From the NCBI GenBank assembly GCA_001724245.1, contig MEDX01000088.1, positions 1 to 20,628 of the forward strand: DNA of 20,628 bases, given 5' to 3'. Of this stretch, positions 1-9,685 are shown in pieces. Origin of the DNA: Fonticula-like sp. SCN 57-25. Its lineage: Eukaryota > Nucleariida > Rotosphaerida. Numbering within the stretch: the stretch's first letter is position 1; the number at the start of each line of letters is the position of its first letter. The position numbers were made by a program, and so were the translations under genes. The notes under the pieces were generated by a model. It did no database searches, had not been told where the DNA came from, and saw only the letters and a program-made list of their open reading frames with translations.

Positions 1-639
<639 letters not shown>

Positions 640-777
640 CTATAGCCACCTGCGGGTGGGAAGTGCGTTTCCCGCGTCTTGCGACCAATCACGTGCCGGA
701 AACGGCGTTGAGCCGTGGACCTCGGGCCACGCCGAGCGGGCGAGGGAGAGCAGGGCAAGAGGGACACTAAAAATCTA

Positions 778-1428
778 TTACACGAGTGCTCGTCCGAGCT
801 CTACAAAATGTGAAGGGCGCGTGAGCCTGTTGACGGCCGACGTCGGGAAGGGTTCCGTCTTGCCCGTCGGTTGGAGGCCAAAGTGGCCGTAGAGAGGGAG
901 GAGATCGGTCCGGTGGTTCACAATGTGGCAGCTGATGGTCAGGGCGCCCTCGGCACGCGCGCGACGCTCAACAGTCTCGAGAAGACGGCGTGCAAGGCCC
1001 GATCCCTGAAAGCCCGCATATTAGCACAATCCCCGGCCGTATACCAACGACCCTTGGCAGACGGATCCACCGCAAATGAGCTAAAGAAACAGCTACGATC
1101 GCGCGGCCTGAGAAATCATATTACAAAAAGGAATGCGTACTTTGTGCCTTCAACGTTGTAACGCACCACTCCTGCAAGAGATCCGTCAGGACGACACGCC
1201 AGAATAAATGTGCCGCCGCTCATGTCAATGAGGACATCGTCGCCAATGTACCGATTGCAATTCTTGAACGCAACCCCGGAGGAGCCAGTCTCCACCTGGT
1301 ATGCAGTGTTTATAAGGCTCTATACGCCGCACAAACTCAGTTTAGTGCCGCAAGCAAAAAAGGGCAGGGCGCGTTACCTCGATGGCCTTTGAGTCCTGCA
1401 ACTCGGCATCGCGAAGGAGCAGATCCAT
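778..1428 (-). CDS. GNAT-family N-acetyltransferase, with one out-of-frame junction
   Basis: Predicted acetyl-CoA-dependent N-acetyltransferase of about 161 residues; substrate unknown. Minus-strand exons: 1428-1378 (MDLLLRDAELQDSKAIE), 1319-1141 (SLINTAYQVE through GGTFILACRPDGSLAGVVRYN), 1080-1052 (SFAVDPSAKG) and 1005-778 (GSGLARRLLETVERRAR, then LYGHFGLQPTGKTEPFP, HFVEL and the stop). The order fits the GNAT fold: beta1-alpha1, beta4 (FAVDPS), the pyrophosphate-binding loop of motif A (KG-G-SGLARRLL), and motif B with the Tyr of 'LYGHFGL'. Junctions 1-2 (donor GTAACG) and 2-3 (donor GTACGC) close in frame. Junction 3-4 has the poor donor GTCGTT at 1051 and acceptor TTTCAG at 1006; joining them leaves one base too many and leads to an early stop. 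Either one G in the run at 1051-1053 is a sequence error or a real frameshift, or the splice is non-canonical. Family call secure, exact protein not. Confidence 0.75.
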
Positions 1429-1752
1429 TTTGATTGGTGGAAAATTGGGGATTTGGCGGCAATTTACATACCCAAAAGAACCAAAGAATTTGGCATGCAA
1501 TGAAGCTACTTTAGAATGCGCCAGTGTTTCCGGGGTTGAAGAGACCGACGGGAACACTATGAAACTGTAAATTTTCTAAAGAGGTTCCTTATGAAACAGA
1601 ATTTTAAATATCAAAAAAAATGTGTTCATCAATTCCAGCAAATGTGGTTCAAAGGAGAGGTATAGGGTATTCTACTTCGTTTGCATATCAACAAAGTGCA
1701 TTTTGCGACTCTGTGTTTTCATAGAAACATGTTTAGTCCGCGGGGGGCTGGG
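1429..1752. other. Intergenic, upstream of the GNAT gene
   Basis: AT-richer stretch of 324 bp containing the presumed minus-strand promoter and 5' UTR of the GNAT gene. The GNAT frame stays open upstream of the chosen ATG to about 1557, so a longer N-terminus cannot be excluded, but that extension shows no family similarity. I see no RNA gene or repeat here. Confidence 0.5.
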
Positions 1753-1884
1753 CTAAACGACAAGGCTTTTGGCAGGTGGCTCCGCCTTCAATCGCGTGAG
1801 CAGTGCCTTTTCGAGCGTGTCTGATTCCTTGTAAAGCACTGAAAACGGCTTCAGACTGCTCCTTAAAACTATTCTCTTGACCAT
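1753..1884 (-). CDS. Possible 43-residue small ORF, unrecognised
   Basis: An ATG-to-TAG frame on the minus strand (ATG 1884-1882, stop 1755-1753). It reads MVKRIVLRSSLKPFSVL, then a charged segment with the pattern KESDTLEKALLTRLKAE and a tail ending KSLVV. It is basic at the N-terminus and predicted helical in the middle; it has no Cys, transmembrane segment or known motif. Its base composition is more gene-like than the AT-rich flanks. It would share a 160-bp divergent promoter with the RSC-type gene. It could also be the last exon of a gene whose upstream exons I cannot place, or chance. I do not recognise it. Confidence 0.3.
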   Translation of the reverse strand: MVKRIVLRSSLKPFSVLYKESDTLEKALLTRLKAEPPAKSLVV

Positions 1885-2044
1885 TTCATACACTTTGTTC
1901 TATTCCGATTACTTTATACTTCTAATATATTTGCATTTGGCCCTCCGGCCGTCCATTTTGTCCCATTTCGACAGAGATTTTCATCAACATTTCAAACGGT
2001 GACACACCTTTACCGAAACCTTTCAGAAGGCGCGCGCTTCCTCC
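1885..2044. promoter_or_regulatory. Promoter region of the RSC1/2-type gene
   Basis: AT-rich 160 bp directly upstream of the ATG at 2045, with a TATA-like patch (taatatattt, 1923-1932). If the small ORF on the other strand is real, this is a divergent promoter. No specific factor site is claimed. Confidence 0.4.
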
Positions 2045-5000
2045 ATGTCGGTCGAGGCAGAGGGTCGCGAAGTGCTGTCGCGGCTGCTCGCCGTCCGCGA
2101 TGACGAGTACGTCTTACCATGACACGGTTACCGGCATACTGACACATATATTGTTGCAGTGGGCGCCAGCGCGCAGAGTTGTTTGTAAAGCTGCCTTCGC
2201 GCAAGCTGTTCGCCGATTATTACAAGGTCATCTCGGAGCCAATGGCGGTTGACACTATTCAGGTACGGCGCTGATGCCTGAGGCGGCGCTCGTCTAACGT
2301 CTCTGTGCAGAAAAAACTGAATGCGGGCGAGTATGATTCCTTTGCGGCGTTTGAGGCGGACGTGGCCGTTATGTTTGCCAACGCCAAGTATTACAACGAG
2401 CCCGGCTCGGAGGTGTACGAGGATGCCGTGGCACTCGAAAAGGCGTTCAAGGCAGCCAAGAAGGAGGTCCACACCTCGAACAAGCGCGGCGACACACCGA
2501 GTTCGACGCCATCTCGCTCGGCTGTCAAGAAGGAGGCGGCGACGCCTGCGACGCCAAAGGCGGGCTCTGCTGCCGATCGCGCGCAGCTCGAGGGCATCCT
2601 GGAGGAGATCACGGCGCTCAAAGGCGACGACGGGCGTCAGCTCGCCAAAGAGTTTTTGAAGCTTCCGTCGAGGAAAGAATTTGCAATTTATTACACCGTT
2701 GTTGAGAAGCCGATTTCCCTGAGCGAGATCCGGTCAAATATCAGCAAGGGCGAGATCGCGTCCGTCGCCGCGCTGGCCGCCGCCGTCGATCTCATGGTGA
2801 AGAACGCCAAAATGTTTAACGAGCCCGACTCGGAAATTGTTTCCGACGCCCTGACCATTTCTGTGCGTAGAATCCAAAGATCGCTCGCTTTTGCTCACCT
2901 TCTTTGCCTTGCTAGAAAACGGTTGCGAAGCATCTCCCTCGCAAGGGGCGAGGCACGCCCGCGGCGCCTGAGGCGCCGTCCATCCCGGCGCCGGCCGCGA
3001 CGCCCAGCCGGGCCAAGCCTGCCGCCAAGAGCGCGTCTCCCGCCCCCGCCAAGGCTGCGGCTCCTTCCTTTGCCGACTACGTGCCCGAGCAGACGGAAGA
3101 GTCGGTGACCGTCGGTGACGCGTCGTTCCGTGCGGGAGAAGTTGTCCTTTTGCCAAACACGGTGGACGCGGAGGCTGCGCCACACGTTGTCCTCTTGGAC
3201 GCCGTGTGGATGGAGAATGGTGCCCCGATGTGCCACGGCACGCTGCTCTTCCGCCCCGAGGAGACCTTCCACGTGGCGACCAAGCGCTTCTTTGAAAATG
3301 AGGTGTTTAGGACAAATGCCGGCCGCACGCTGCCGCTCACGGGCGTCGTCGGCAAGGGCGCCGTCATTTCAGCCAAGGACTTTCCCAAGCGTACGTCTCT
3401 TTTTTTTAGCTGGACAGTCCTTTACTGACTCTTAAAAGTGCGCCCGGAAGGCATTGCCGATGCAAATGTGTTTGTCTGCGAGTCGCGGTACGTCGAGGCG
3501 AGCAAGACGTTCCACCGCATCAAGGACTGGCGGAAAGCGTTCCCTCACCCTGACGCCGCGCCTGCCCTTGTGACGCGCGACGTGCCCGTGGAGCTCACGA
3601 CGGTCCGCTCTGTGTTTTGGACGGACGCCGAAGGCGACGGGGACGGCGACGAGGGTGCGGTTGCTGACGCCGACGATGATGCCATGGACGTGGACGCGCC
3701 GGTGGTCAAGCCGAAGCGCAAGGCGCCCGCGACGCCGTCGTCGCCGTCCACGCTCGATCTGGACGCGTCGGCCTCGGCCGCCAAGACGCCGCGCACGGCG
3801 GCCGCCAAGGACGTCAAGACGCGGAAGCCCGTCCAGATTTCCACCAATGTCTCTTACGGGTGGTCGTCGCGCGACTCGCTGCGCCGGGAGATTTACCTCG
3901 CGCGCCAGACGCCAGTGCCCGTGCGCGCTCCTCTTTGCTTAGCAACCAAATCTAATATTTGTGTGCAATAGGAGAGCAAGTCGCTTGACAGGGCGCACCT
4001 GTACGTGTGCTTCCTTGGGGCCGATCCGCTGGCCGTGGAGGTCCCCGGCGGAGTCGCTCTGGGGCGCATCTGCGTGCCTCACCTCCTGCGGTACGAGTCG
4101 ATGGCTATCTATTTGGTTCTTACGAAGGATTTAGGGCACTGTCGTTTCCCAAGAACCGCCGCCAGCTGCTGCTCAAGCGCGTATCTGCCGCGTACCCCGA
4201 ACACATTGTGGAGACGCAGGCCGACCTTGACCGCTCCGGCCTATGGTGCGCGACACTGCCCTTTTTATTGCTTGTGGCCTGATCCAATTTCTGCAGGGCG
4301 CCGCTCGAGCTTGTGTGTGCCGTGCTGCAGGACGAGTTGTCAGCTTCGCAGACTGACCTGATGGCGACCTTTGCGCCGATCGTGCGCTCGTACCCGCAGT
4401 TTGTGGCGCGGGAGCCTTCGCTGGCGATCCCCTTTTTGGACGACGGCCTGCTGGGCAACGGCGAGGCGATCCCGGCGCTCGTGGAGAGCGAGCCCGCGGG
4501 CGACGGCACCGCCGCCCCCGCGCGCCCTCCGCTTCAGGCGACGCTTCCGCCGTACACGCCGCTGACTGTGAGCCTGCCGCGCGGCGGGCCTATTGTCGGC
4601 GGGCCGGTGACGACAGCGGCGAGCTCGAGCGCCCCGCTTCCGCAGCTTCAGTTGAGCGCGCGCGGGACGCAGGCGCTTGTGGCGCGCGCTCTCGCCGGCG
4701 AGCTGTCGTCCAATGCGGTGCAGCCGAGCTCGTCGCCGCTGGGCATCTGGCTCTTCCACTCGGACAGCGACGGGACCGTGTGGCCGCTCGACCCCGCCGT
4801 CGAGGCGCACAGCATCACCGTGCACGTCGACAGGCGGCCGGGCGCGCAGACGACCAACACGCATGCGGTTGCCAACTCTGACGACGAGCAGGCGGGCGCC
4901 TCGGCGTCAAAGCCGACGCTCACGCTTGTCATTGCGACCAACGGTGCTGTGAGCGAGGTGCAGGCGTTCTGGAACGCCAAGCCGATAACGCCGACGCTCG

Positions 5001-5197
5001 TCGAGAAGCCGCCGTCGCCCGTGGCGGCAAGCGTCGGCGCGACGCTCGGGAGGTACCCGGCGGTGCAGACGGCTTTCTACACGGCCACGGTCGATATCGT
5101 CGGGCCGCTTTCTCTCTTTGAGCTCGTGCTCGGGGGCGCGGAGCAGCAGCAGCGGCCATTCTATACAATCTTTGTTCGCAAGGCCGCTGCCGTGTAA
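2045..5197 (+). CDS. RSC1: RSC1/RSC2-type chromatin remodeller subunit (two bromodomains, BAH)
   Basis: Nuclear subunit of an RSC/PBAF-class SWI/SNF remodeller; it should read acetylated histone tails. Exons: 2045-2106, 2160-2262, 2311-2862, 2916-3390, 3439-3920, 3972-4090, 4135-4245 and 4297-5197. All frames close, giving 934 residues, close to yeast Rsc1 (928). Bromodomain 1 (about residues 5-105) has ELFVKLPSRKLFADYYKVI and MFANAKYYNEPGSEVYEDA. Bromodomain 2 (about 148-245) has KEFLKLPSRKEFAIYYTVV and VKNAKMFNEPDSEI; both keep the acetyl-lysine-binding YN/FN asparagine. A basic Ala/Pro linker with an AT-hook-like PRKGRGTP follows. The BAH domain (about 300-430) includes FRAGEVVLLPN, FRPEETFHV and VFVCESRY. 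An acidic stretch and a Ser/Pro/Ala linker separate it from a long C-terminal region (about 555-934) that I do not recognise. Exon 6-7 splicing uses acceptor GATTTAG at 4134, the only choice that keeps the frame. Confidence 0.9.
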
Positions 5198-5525
5198 GCA
5201 TTGGCCAAGCATTCATTTCTTTTTCAAGTGTGTCTCAATACATTATTATGCAACTATTGCGCGAATCTCAGCCAACTTATCCCAATTAACTATATTGCTC
5301 AAGTATCATGGATGGTAGACTACACGTTTTCTTTAATAGGGCGGGCTCCACACCCGCCCCAATGATTATGCAACGAAAATACCCCCTCAATGAATCTCCA
5401 TGCCGCCCAGAGCAATCATCAAACGACATGGCGCAAGCACGGCCACCCTGCCACGAAACAAGACACAAAACAATGAAAAACAAATGAAAAAAATAGTGTT
5501 TCAAAGTACAGAATACATGCTGTGC
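5198..5525. other. Convergent intergenic region
   Basis: 328 bp between the stop codons of the RSC-type gene (+) and the Ser-rich gene (-). It is AT-rich with several A- and T-runs, as expected of two 3' UTRs and poly(A) signals. No ORF, RNA gene or repeat is supported. Confidence 0.6.
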
Positions 5526-6233
5526 TCACATAATGTACGGCATCTGCCCTCGCCTGGACTCCATGAACGACGGCTCGGTCACCTCGATCTGCCCGACCAA
5601 AAAGGAAAGGTCCTGGTCATCGGTGAGGTCCTCCTCTGCAATTGGCTGCTCATTGATGTGAATTGACCCGTAGTAGGCCGCCGACGTCGAGTCCTCGGAC
5701 ACGGATCTGTGGTGACGCTTGCTGGGGGGGGCAAACTTGCCGCCCCCGGGGGCCGACGGGCTGTTTGACGGCGTCTCTGTGATAGAAAAAGTTCTCCGTG
5801 CGCCGGCCGCCATCGGCCCGGAGCTTTGCCCTGCCCCAATGGGCATGCCCATCGCCGGCGGAGGCATCAGGTGCCTCATCAGCTCCTTGGCGGCGATCGA
5901 CGCGGCATTGACGCGCTCCCGGTCGCGCTCGCCCGACAAGTCCTCTTCACTCGATGTGGCGCTGGAAGCCGAAGCAAACGCCGTCGCCGACGACCGCGCG
6001 GGCGCAGCGAGCGAACTCCGCAGGGAGAGCCGGGCGAGCGATTCGTCCATCATCTCGGCGGCGACCGGGGGATGGAACGGCACAAGCGGGGGCGACGATG
6101 ACGCCATATATGAGCTCGGGCTGCTGTTCGACGGAGACGAGCAAGTCGGAGGAGATATCGTGAGTTGGCGGGTAAAGTCCAAGAGAAGCGAAGCCGGCGG
6201 GGTCGTCAGAAGCGGTTCACGGACGCGTGGCAT
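5526..6233 (-). CDS. Unrecognised Ser/Pro-rich protein, 235 residues
   Basis: Single-exon minus-strand ORF from ATG 6233 (MPRVREPLLTTPP) to TGA 5528-5526. The frame is open further upstream to 6383, but only from a TTG and through a T-run, so the first ATG is taken as the start. The protein is rich in Ser, Pro and Ala and mostly low-complexity. Two basic segments resemble basophilic-kinase or 14-3-3 sites: ARRTFSITETP and KRHHRSVSEDS. A charged helical stretch (about residues 105-120, GERDRERVNAASIAAKELM) and an acidic C-terminal part (EEDLTDDQDLSFLVGQIEV) stand out and may be conserved interaction segments. No signal peptide, membrane segment or catalytic motif is seen. A cytosolic or nuclear regulatory protein is a guess from composition only. 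It is transcribed away from the C2H2 factor across a long shared upstream region. Confidence 0.65.
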   Translation of the reverse strand: MPRVREPLLTTPPASLLLDFTRQLTISPPTCSSPSNSSPSSYMASSSPPLVPFHPPVAAEMMDESLARLSLRSSLAAPARSSATAFASASSATSSEEDLSGERDRERVNAASIAAKELMRHLMPPPAMGMPIGAGQSSGPMAAGARRTFSITETPSNSPSAPGGGKFAPPSKRHHRSVSEDSTSAAYYGSIHINEQPIAEEDLTDDQDLSFLVGQIEVTEPSFMESRRGQMPYIM

Positions 6234-8043
6234 GCGGATGGCAATGGACACGGGGAAAAGGTAAATGGCAAATGCGTCGCCCCAGACTTGTTTCGAAGCG
6301 GGAAGCAACGCAAAATGGGCCGGGAACGAAACGGACACGGCAAGCAATGAAAAAAAAAAAGACCGCTGCGAGGAAAAATCCAATCAGACTTGCTCGGCAA
6401 AACACACAAATCCCGATGGGGATGACGCCAGCAGTCCCGAATTGGTCAGCAAAACGCAACCCTTGCCGGCAGGCCTGGGCCGCGCCTCTCTCTGCAGAGG
6501 GTAAAAGCAAGAGTCGCGCTTGCCGCCTGCAGCAGAGACGACGCGCTCACTCGGCAGTTCACCTGGTCGCTCACCAGGGGATCCGCGCCAGCAACCTCTT
6601 GACGGACACACCGAGCCGAGTGCCCAAATCAATACACAAACGAAGCCACCAACAGAACACAAACACGCGTGGGACACGCACAAATCAGTTTTCTTGACAA
6701 TGATCAGATAGTGATTAGCGGTTGACGAATCACAATGCAATTGCGTTTAGGGGTAAGACATGACGAAGAGAGTGTGGAATTCGAAGAGGTTGCGCGTTTT
6801 GCGCCGCGGTAGACATCTAGTGCGGCGCGGGCGCCGCAGAAAGGGCGATAACGCGTATTTAGTGTGTATTTGGCCAGAGCGATGTGGCCCGGCATAGCCG
6901 CGGATGGTACAGAGGCGCGATGTTGCCTTTGAAGGCGGCGGGAAAGGGCGGTGGGGAACAGGGGTACTAAAAGTGATCACTTGCACTCGCCTGCCTATGC
7001 CTTTGGGCACCGCCCTTTTCGATGCAAACAGTATTCAATGTGCGGCCGGCTTCCGCGCCTCGGGTCTCACCCCGAAGACCGCACGTTCGGCGCTCCCTAA
7101 TATAGCGGTTCCCCGAATTCGCTTTACAGTATTACAGGATCGGCCGGAGGCGCGTCCGATCACAATCTTTGCAATGGAGGCTTTTGATTGGTCCACGTAA
7201 CTATAGTTCACTGTACCGGTAATTAGCGACCTGATCACTCCAGACCGAAACGACAGCGGGGTGGACGCAAGAAAAAAAGGAGTAGAGCGCCGCCGCTTAC
7301 GGTCAGCTGCTTTTCGTTTCGAAAGCCATCGGCAAGGAGTGGGCTTCGTGTTCGTCCCCTTTTCTGTCGCTGTAGCAAAGGGTGCGTGGCGAGGGAGAGA
7401 TCGCGAGGGTTGGTGGTTGTGTGGGGAAGGGCAAGGGGGCCTCTATTGGAACGGCATTGCGCGGCCCCCCAGGAGCCATCGGCACCCGCTGAGCGATCCG
7501 TCGCCGCGGGCGCCAGCTCTCCTCATATTCGTCAAGAAACCCTCTCTTGCCCCTCATTTTTCTAACGGTCCTGCGGTTTAGTTGGTCACTTTTCTTTGCC
7601 TGCGTCCCCTTTCCCCCTTATTTGCACCCCGCCCCTCAAGACACGCCTGGGAGAATCAGGGAACGACCTTGATCCTTGTCTAGGATCTTTCTATCGAGCC
7701 TCCTTTCAGTGCGGTGTCGTGAAAACAAGCCTTTCTGCCAGGCGCTCCTTGGGGTTAGTTTGTTTCCAAAGGAGTCAAGGGACTCCCCTCCCTACAAACA
7801 CCTCAGTGGCCCTGCTATAGGTCCCCGTCGCTCGCCACTTTTCCTTCTCAATTTTCAGTCGGCCTCTTTCTAAAGCAACTGCACGCACAACGCTCGTTGC
7901 GCAGAATTTGCTTTTCGGTGCGCGAGTTGAATTTTCCAGCGCCGCCGTCCATCATCCCGTGCGATCCTCTCTACTTGCCAGCAACTTGTGCTTACCTTTT
8001 TTCCCGCCTACCTTGCAGCGCGACTGTCGTTGATTTTCTGCCA
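6234..8043. promoter_or_regulatory. Long divergent control region / 5' UTR of the C2H2 factor
   Basis: 1.8 kb without a convincing gene between the Ser-rich gene (-) and the zinc-finger gene (+). This is several times longer than other intergenic gaps in the window. Open frames here are short and unlike any family. It holds an A-run (6350-6360), a GC-mixed part at 6500-7250, and a pyrimidine-rich stretch from about 7340 to 8040 typical of fungal core promoters and long 5' UTRs. No tRNA, snRNA or transposon was found. Confidence 0.5.
7356..7789 (+). promoter_or_regulatory. Cluster of six STRE-type CCCCT sites
   Basis: CCCCT occurs at 7356-7360, 7550-7554, 7606-7610, 7614-7618, 7632-7636 and 7785-7789, upstream of the C2H2 factor. 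The reverse form AGGGG lies at 6576, 6749, 6960 and 7434. CCCCT/AGGGG is the stress-response element bound by Msn2/4-type fingers, which this gene's own fingers resemble. Autoregulation is an inference. The region is pyrimidine-rich, which raises the chance frequency of CCCCT. Confidence 0.4.
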
Positions 8044-9273
8044 ATGACAGCTTCGGTACATCCTGTGCTTTTCTCCGATGTTGTGCATGCCGCGGCCACG
8101 CTAGCGGCCGAGTCGCCGCCGCCCACGCCAAAGTCTGGGCATAGCAGCTCTGCTGGGTCGGACGCCGGTTCGCCGTCCAGCTCGCCCTCGGGCTCGCCGG
8201 GGCCCCTCTCTGCGGGATGTGGCGCTGGCGCCCCCCACGAGAAGCGCCGCCGCTACGCGTGCCTCTTTGGGTCGTGCAACCGCCGCTTTGCCCGGAGTGA
8301 GCACCTCATCCGCCACATTCGCACGCACACGGGCGAGAAGCCCTTTGTGTGCACCGTGCCAAACTGCGCCAAGCGCTTCAGCCGCAACGACAACCTGCAG
8401 CAGCACATCCACACGCGGCACAAGGACATTGCGTCGCACGTCCGCAATGCCGCGCTGCTCGCCGCCAACAGCACCACGCCGCCGTCGCCGTCGACGCTCG
8501 CCAACATGGCCGTGGGCAGGATGCGCGTGCAGCCCTCGCCGGCGCGCAAGGAAGAGCAACTCTCGCAGCAGCAGCAGCAGCTTCTCCCCCCGATGCGCAC
8601 CGACGCGCCGCACTCTGTGCAGGCGATGGGCCAGCCCATGTCGATGTGGATGCCCGTGCCCAACCCGGGCGCGCCCGCCGAGTACCAGATCGCGCCCAAC
8701 GGCGAGGTCCTCCCCACGGGGTACTACGTGGACATGTCGGCGAACCTCGGCCACCACCGCGCCCCGATGTCGCAGCCCATGGGCCCCGGCGCGGCGCACC
8801 TGACGTCGACGATATACCCGCACAGCAGCCTCGTGGCGCAGCCCGTCGGCATGTGGCCGCCGCTGCGCCTCTGCAGCCGCTTCATGGCCGTGTCGCCCTC
8901 GCACGGCCCTCAGCCGCACAGCCCGCTGGCGTCGCCGATGGCTCCCGCGTCGTCGGTCGGCGGCTCCATCCTCTCGCCCATCAGGATGCCGCTCCCTGTC
9001 CCAGGGTCGCTCTCCGAGGCGGCGCCGTCCAGCGCAGGAGTCGCGGCAGATTCATTACAGCAGTACCGCGTGGCGCCCGAGCCGAACGCCAAGTTTAGCC
9101 CCGCCACTGGCCGCATGGACGCCCTCTCGGCGGTCGTGATGATGCAGCTCGGCGAGACGGCAACGAGAGATGCCGCGCCGGTAAAGCAGGAGGACAGCAG
9201 CGAATCCCTCGCTGGGGAGACGGTCAACGCTATGCCGCGGTCGGCAATCTCTCTTAGCGATATTGTGCAGTGA
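8044..9273 (+). CDS. C2H2 zinc-finger transcription factor, Msn2/4-like fingers
   Basis: Intronless 409-residue nuclear DNA-binding protein. The start is the first ATG of the frame; the frame extends upstream only from non-ATG codons. An N-terminal Ser/Pro/Gly-rich segment (residues 25-60) precedes two adjacent fingers. Finger 1: C73-x4-C78-x12-H91-x3-H95. Linker: THTGEKPF. Finger 2: C103-x4-C108-x12-H121-x4-H126. The recognition helices RSEHLIR and RNDNLQQ match those of yeast Msn2/Msn4 (RSEHL.R, RSDNL.Q), which bind AGGGG. Unlike Msn2/4, where the fingers are C-terminal, here they are N-terminal and followed by about 280 residues of low-complexity Pro/Met/Ser/Ala sequence with a short Gln run (near residue 177). 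The C-terminal end has VKQEDSSES, a sumoylation-like V-K-x-E site, and an ISLSDIVQ tail. Target genes are not visible; stress or nutrient control is the family's usual role. Confidence 0.85.
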   Translation: MTASVHPVLFSDVVHAAATLAAESPPPTPKSGHSSSAGSDAGSPSSSPSGSPGPLSAGCGAGAPHEKRRRYACLFGSCNRRFARSEHLIRHIRTHTGEKPFVCTVPNCAKRFSRNDNLQQHIHTRHKDIASHVRNAALLAANSTTPPSPSTLANMAVGRMRVQPSPARKEEQLSQQQQQLLPPMRTDAPHSVQAMGQPMSMWMPVPNPGAPAEYQIAPNGEVLPTGYYVDMSANLGHHRAPMSQPMGPGAAHLTSTIYPHSSLVAQPVGMWPPLRLCSRFMAVSPSHGPQPHSPLASPMAPASSVGGSILSPIRMPLPVPGSLSEAAPSSAGVAADSLQQYRVAPEPNAKFSPATGRMDALSAVVMMQLGETATRDAAPVKQEDSSESLAGETVNAMPRSAISLSDIVQ

Positions 9274-9685
9274 GGGGTAATTGGGAAGCCGGCGTTTTGT
9301 GAGCAGACCAGTGAGAATGCGCATTGGTGTATTTAGGAATTCGTATGATTCGTTTTTATATTATATATATATGATGTTATTGTGAGTTTTGCAAAGCTGG
9401 ACTTTACATTTTCTTTCGATGTCGCTACTCTTGAGTTATCGCCTCGCACTATTTCGTTGGTATGCTGTGAATACTGATGGCCCCCGCCTCAGATGGCAAA
9501 GGCCAAATATATACGAATTACCATTTGACAATCGTTCATTATACACAAAATTCCTGCTGAGCAACAGATGCACCAGACACGCGAAAGGCCCACAGATACT
9601 GAAAATACAAAAAATCGCAAACCCAGAAAAACACGCACACCACATGGGCACAATGGATAGTTCTACGAAAAGGTTTTCTTGAGCC
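9274..9685. other. Convergent intergenic region
   Basis: 412 bp between the C2H2 factor stop (+) and the RYBP-like stop (-). It is AT-rich, with an alternating TA stretch at about 9356-9371 and A-rich runs near 9600. It is interpreted as two 3' UTRs. Open frames on both strands show no family similarity and AT-rich codon use. Confidence 0.6.

Noticed and set aside
871-1161. Plus-strand open frame of 96 codons
   Set aside because: Antisense to the GNAT exons, which show clear family motifs on the minus strand; the plus frame has none.
5719-6264. 181-codon plus-strand frame over the Ser-rich gene
   Set aside because: Could compete with the minus-strand gene, but the minus frame starts from an ATG, has kinase-site-like motifs and leaves sensible convergent and divergent spacing. 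The plus frame looks like a shadow, though neither has a known family.
6234-6383. N-terminal extension of the Ser-rich protein with a hydrophobic Phe/Leu stretch
   Set aside because: Starts from TTG and reads through a T-run; no ATG before 6233, so it is more likely 5' UTR.
6234-8043. tRNA, snRNA or transposon in the long control region
   Set aside because: No B-box-like GGTTCRANNCC with matching arms, no terminal repeats and no transposase frames were found by eye.
8101-8919. 272-codon minus-strand open frame
   Set aside because: Antisense to the C2H2 factor; Arg/His-rich artefact of GC bias.
9389-9682. 97-codon plus-strand frame
   Set aside because: AT-rich convergent 3' region, no motif, non-gene-like codons.
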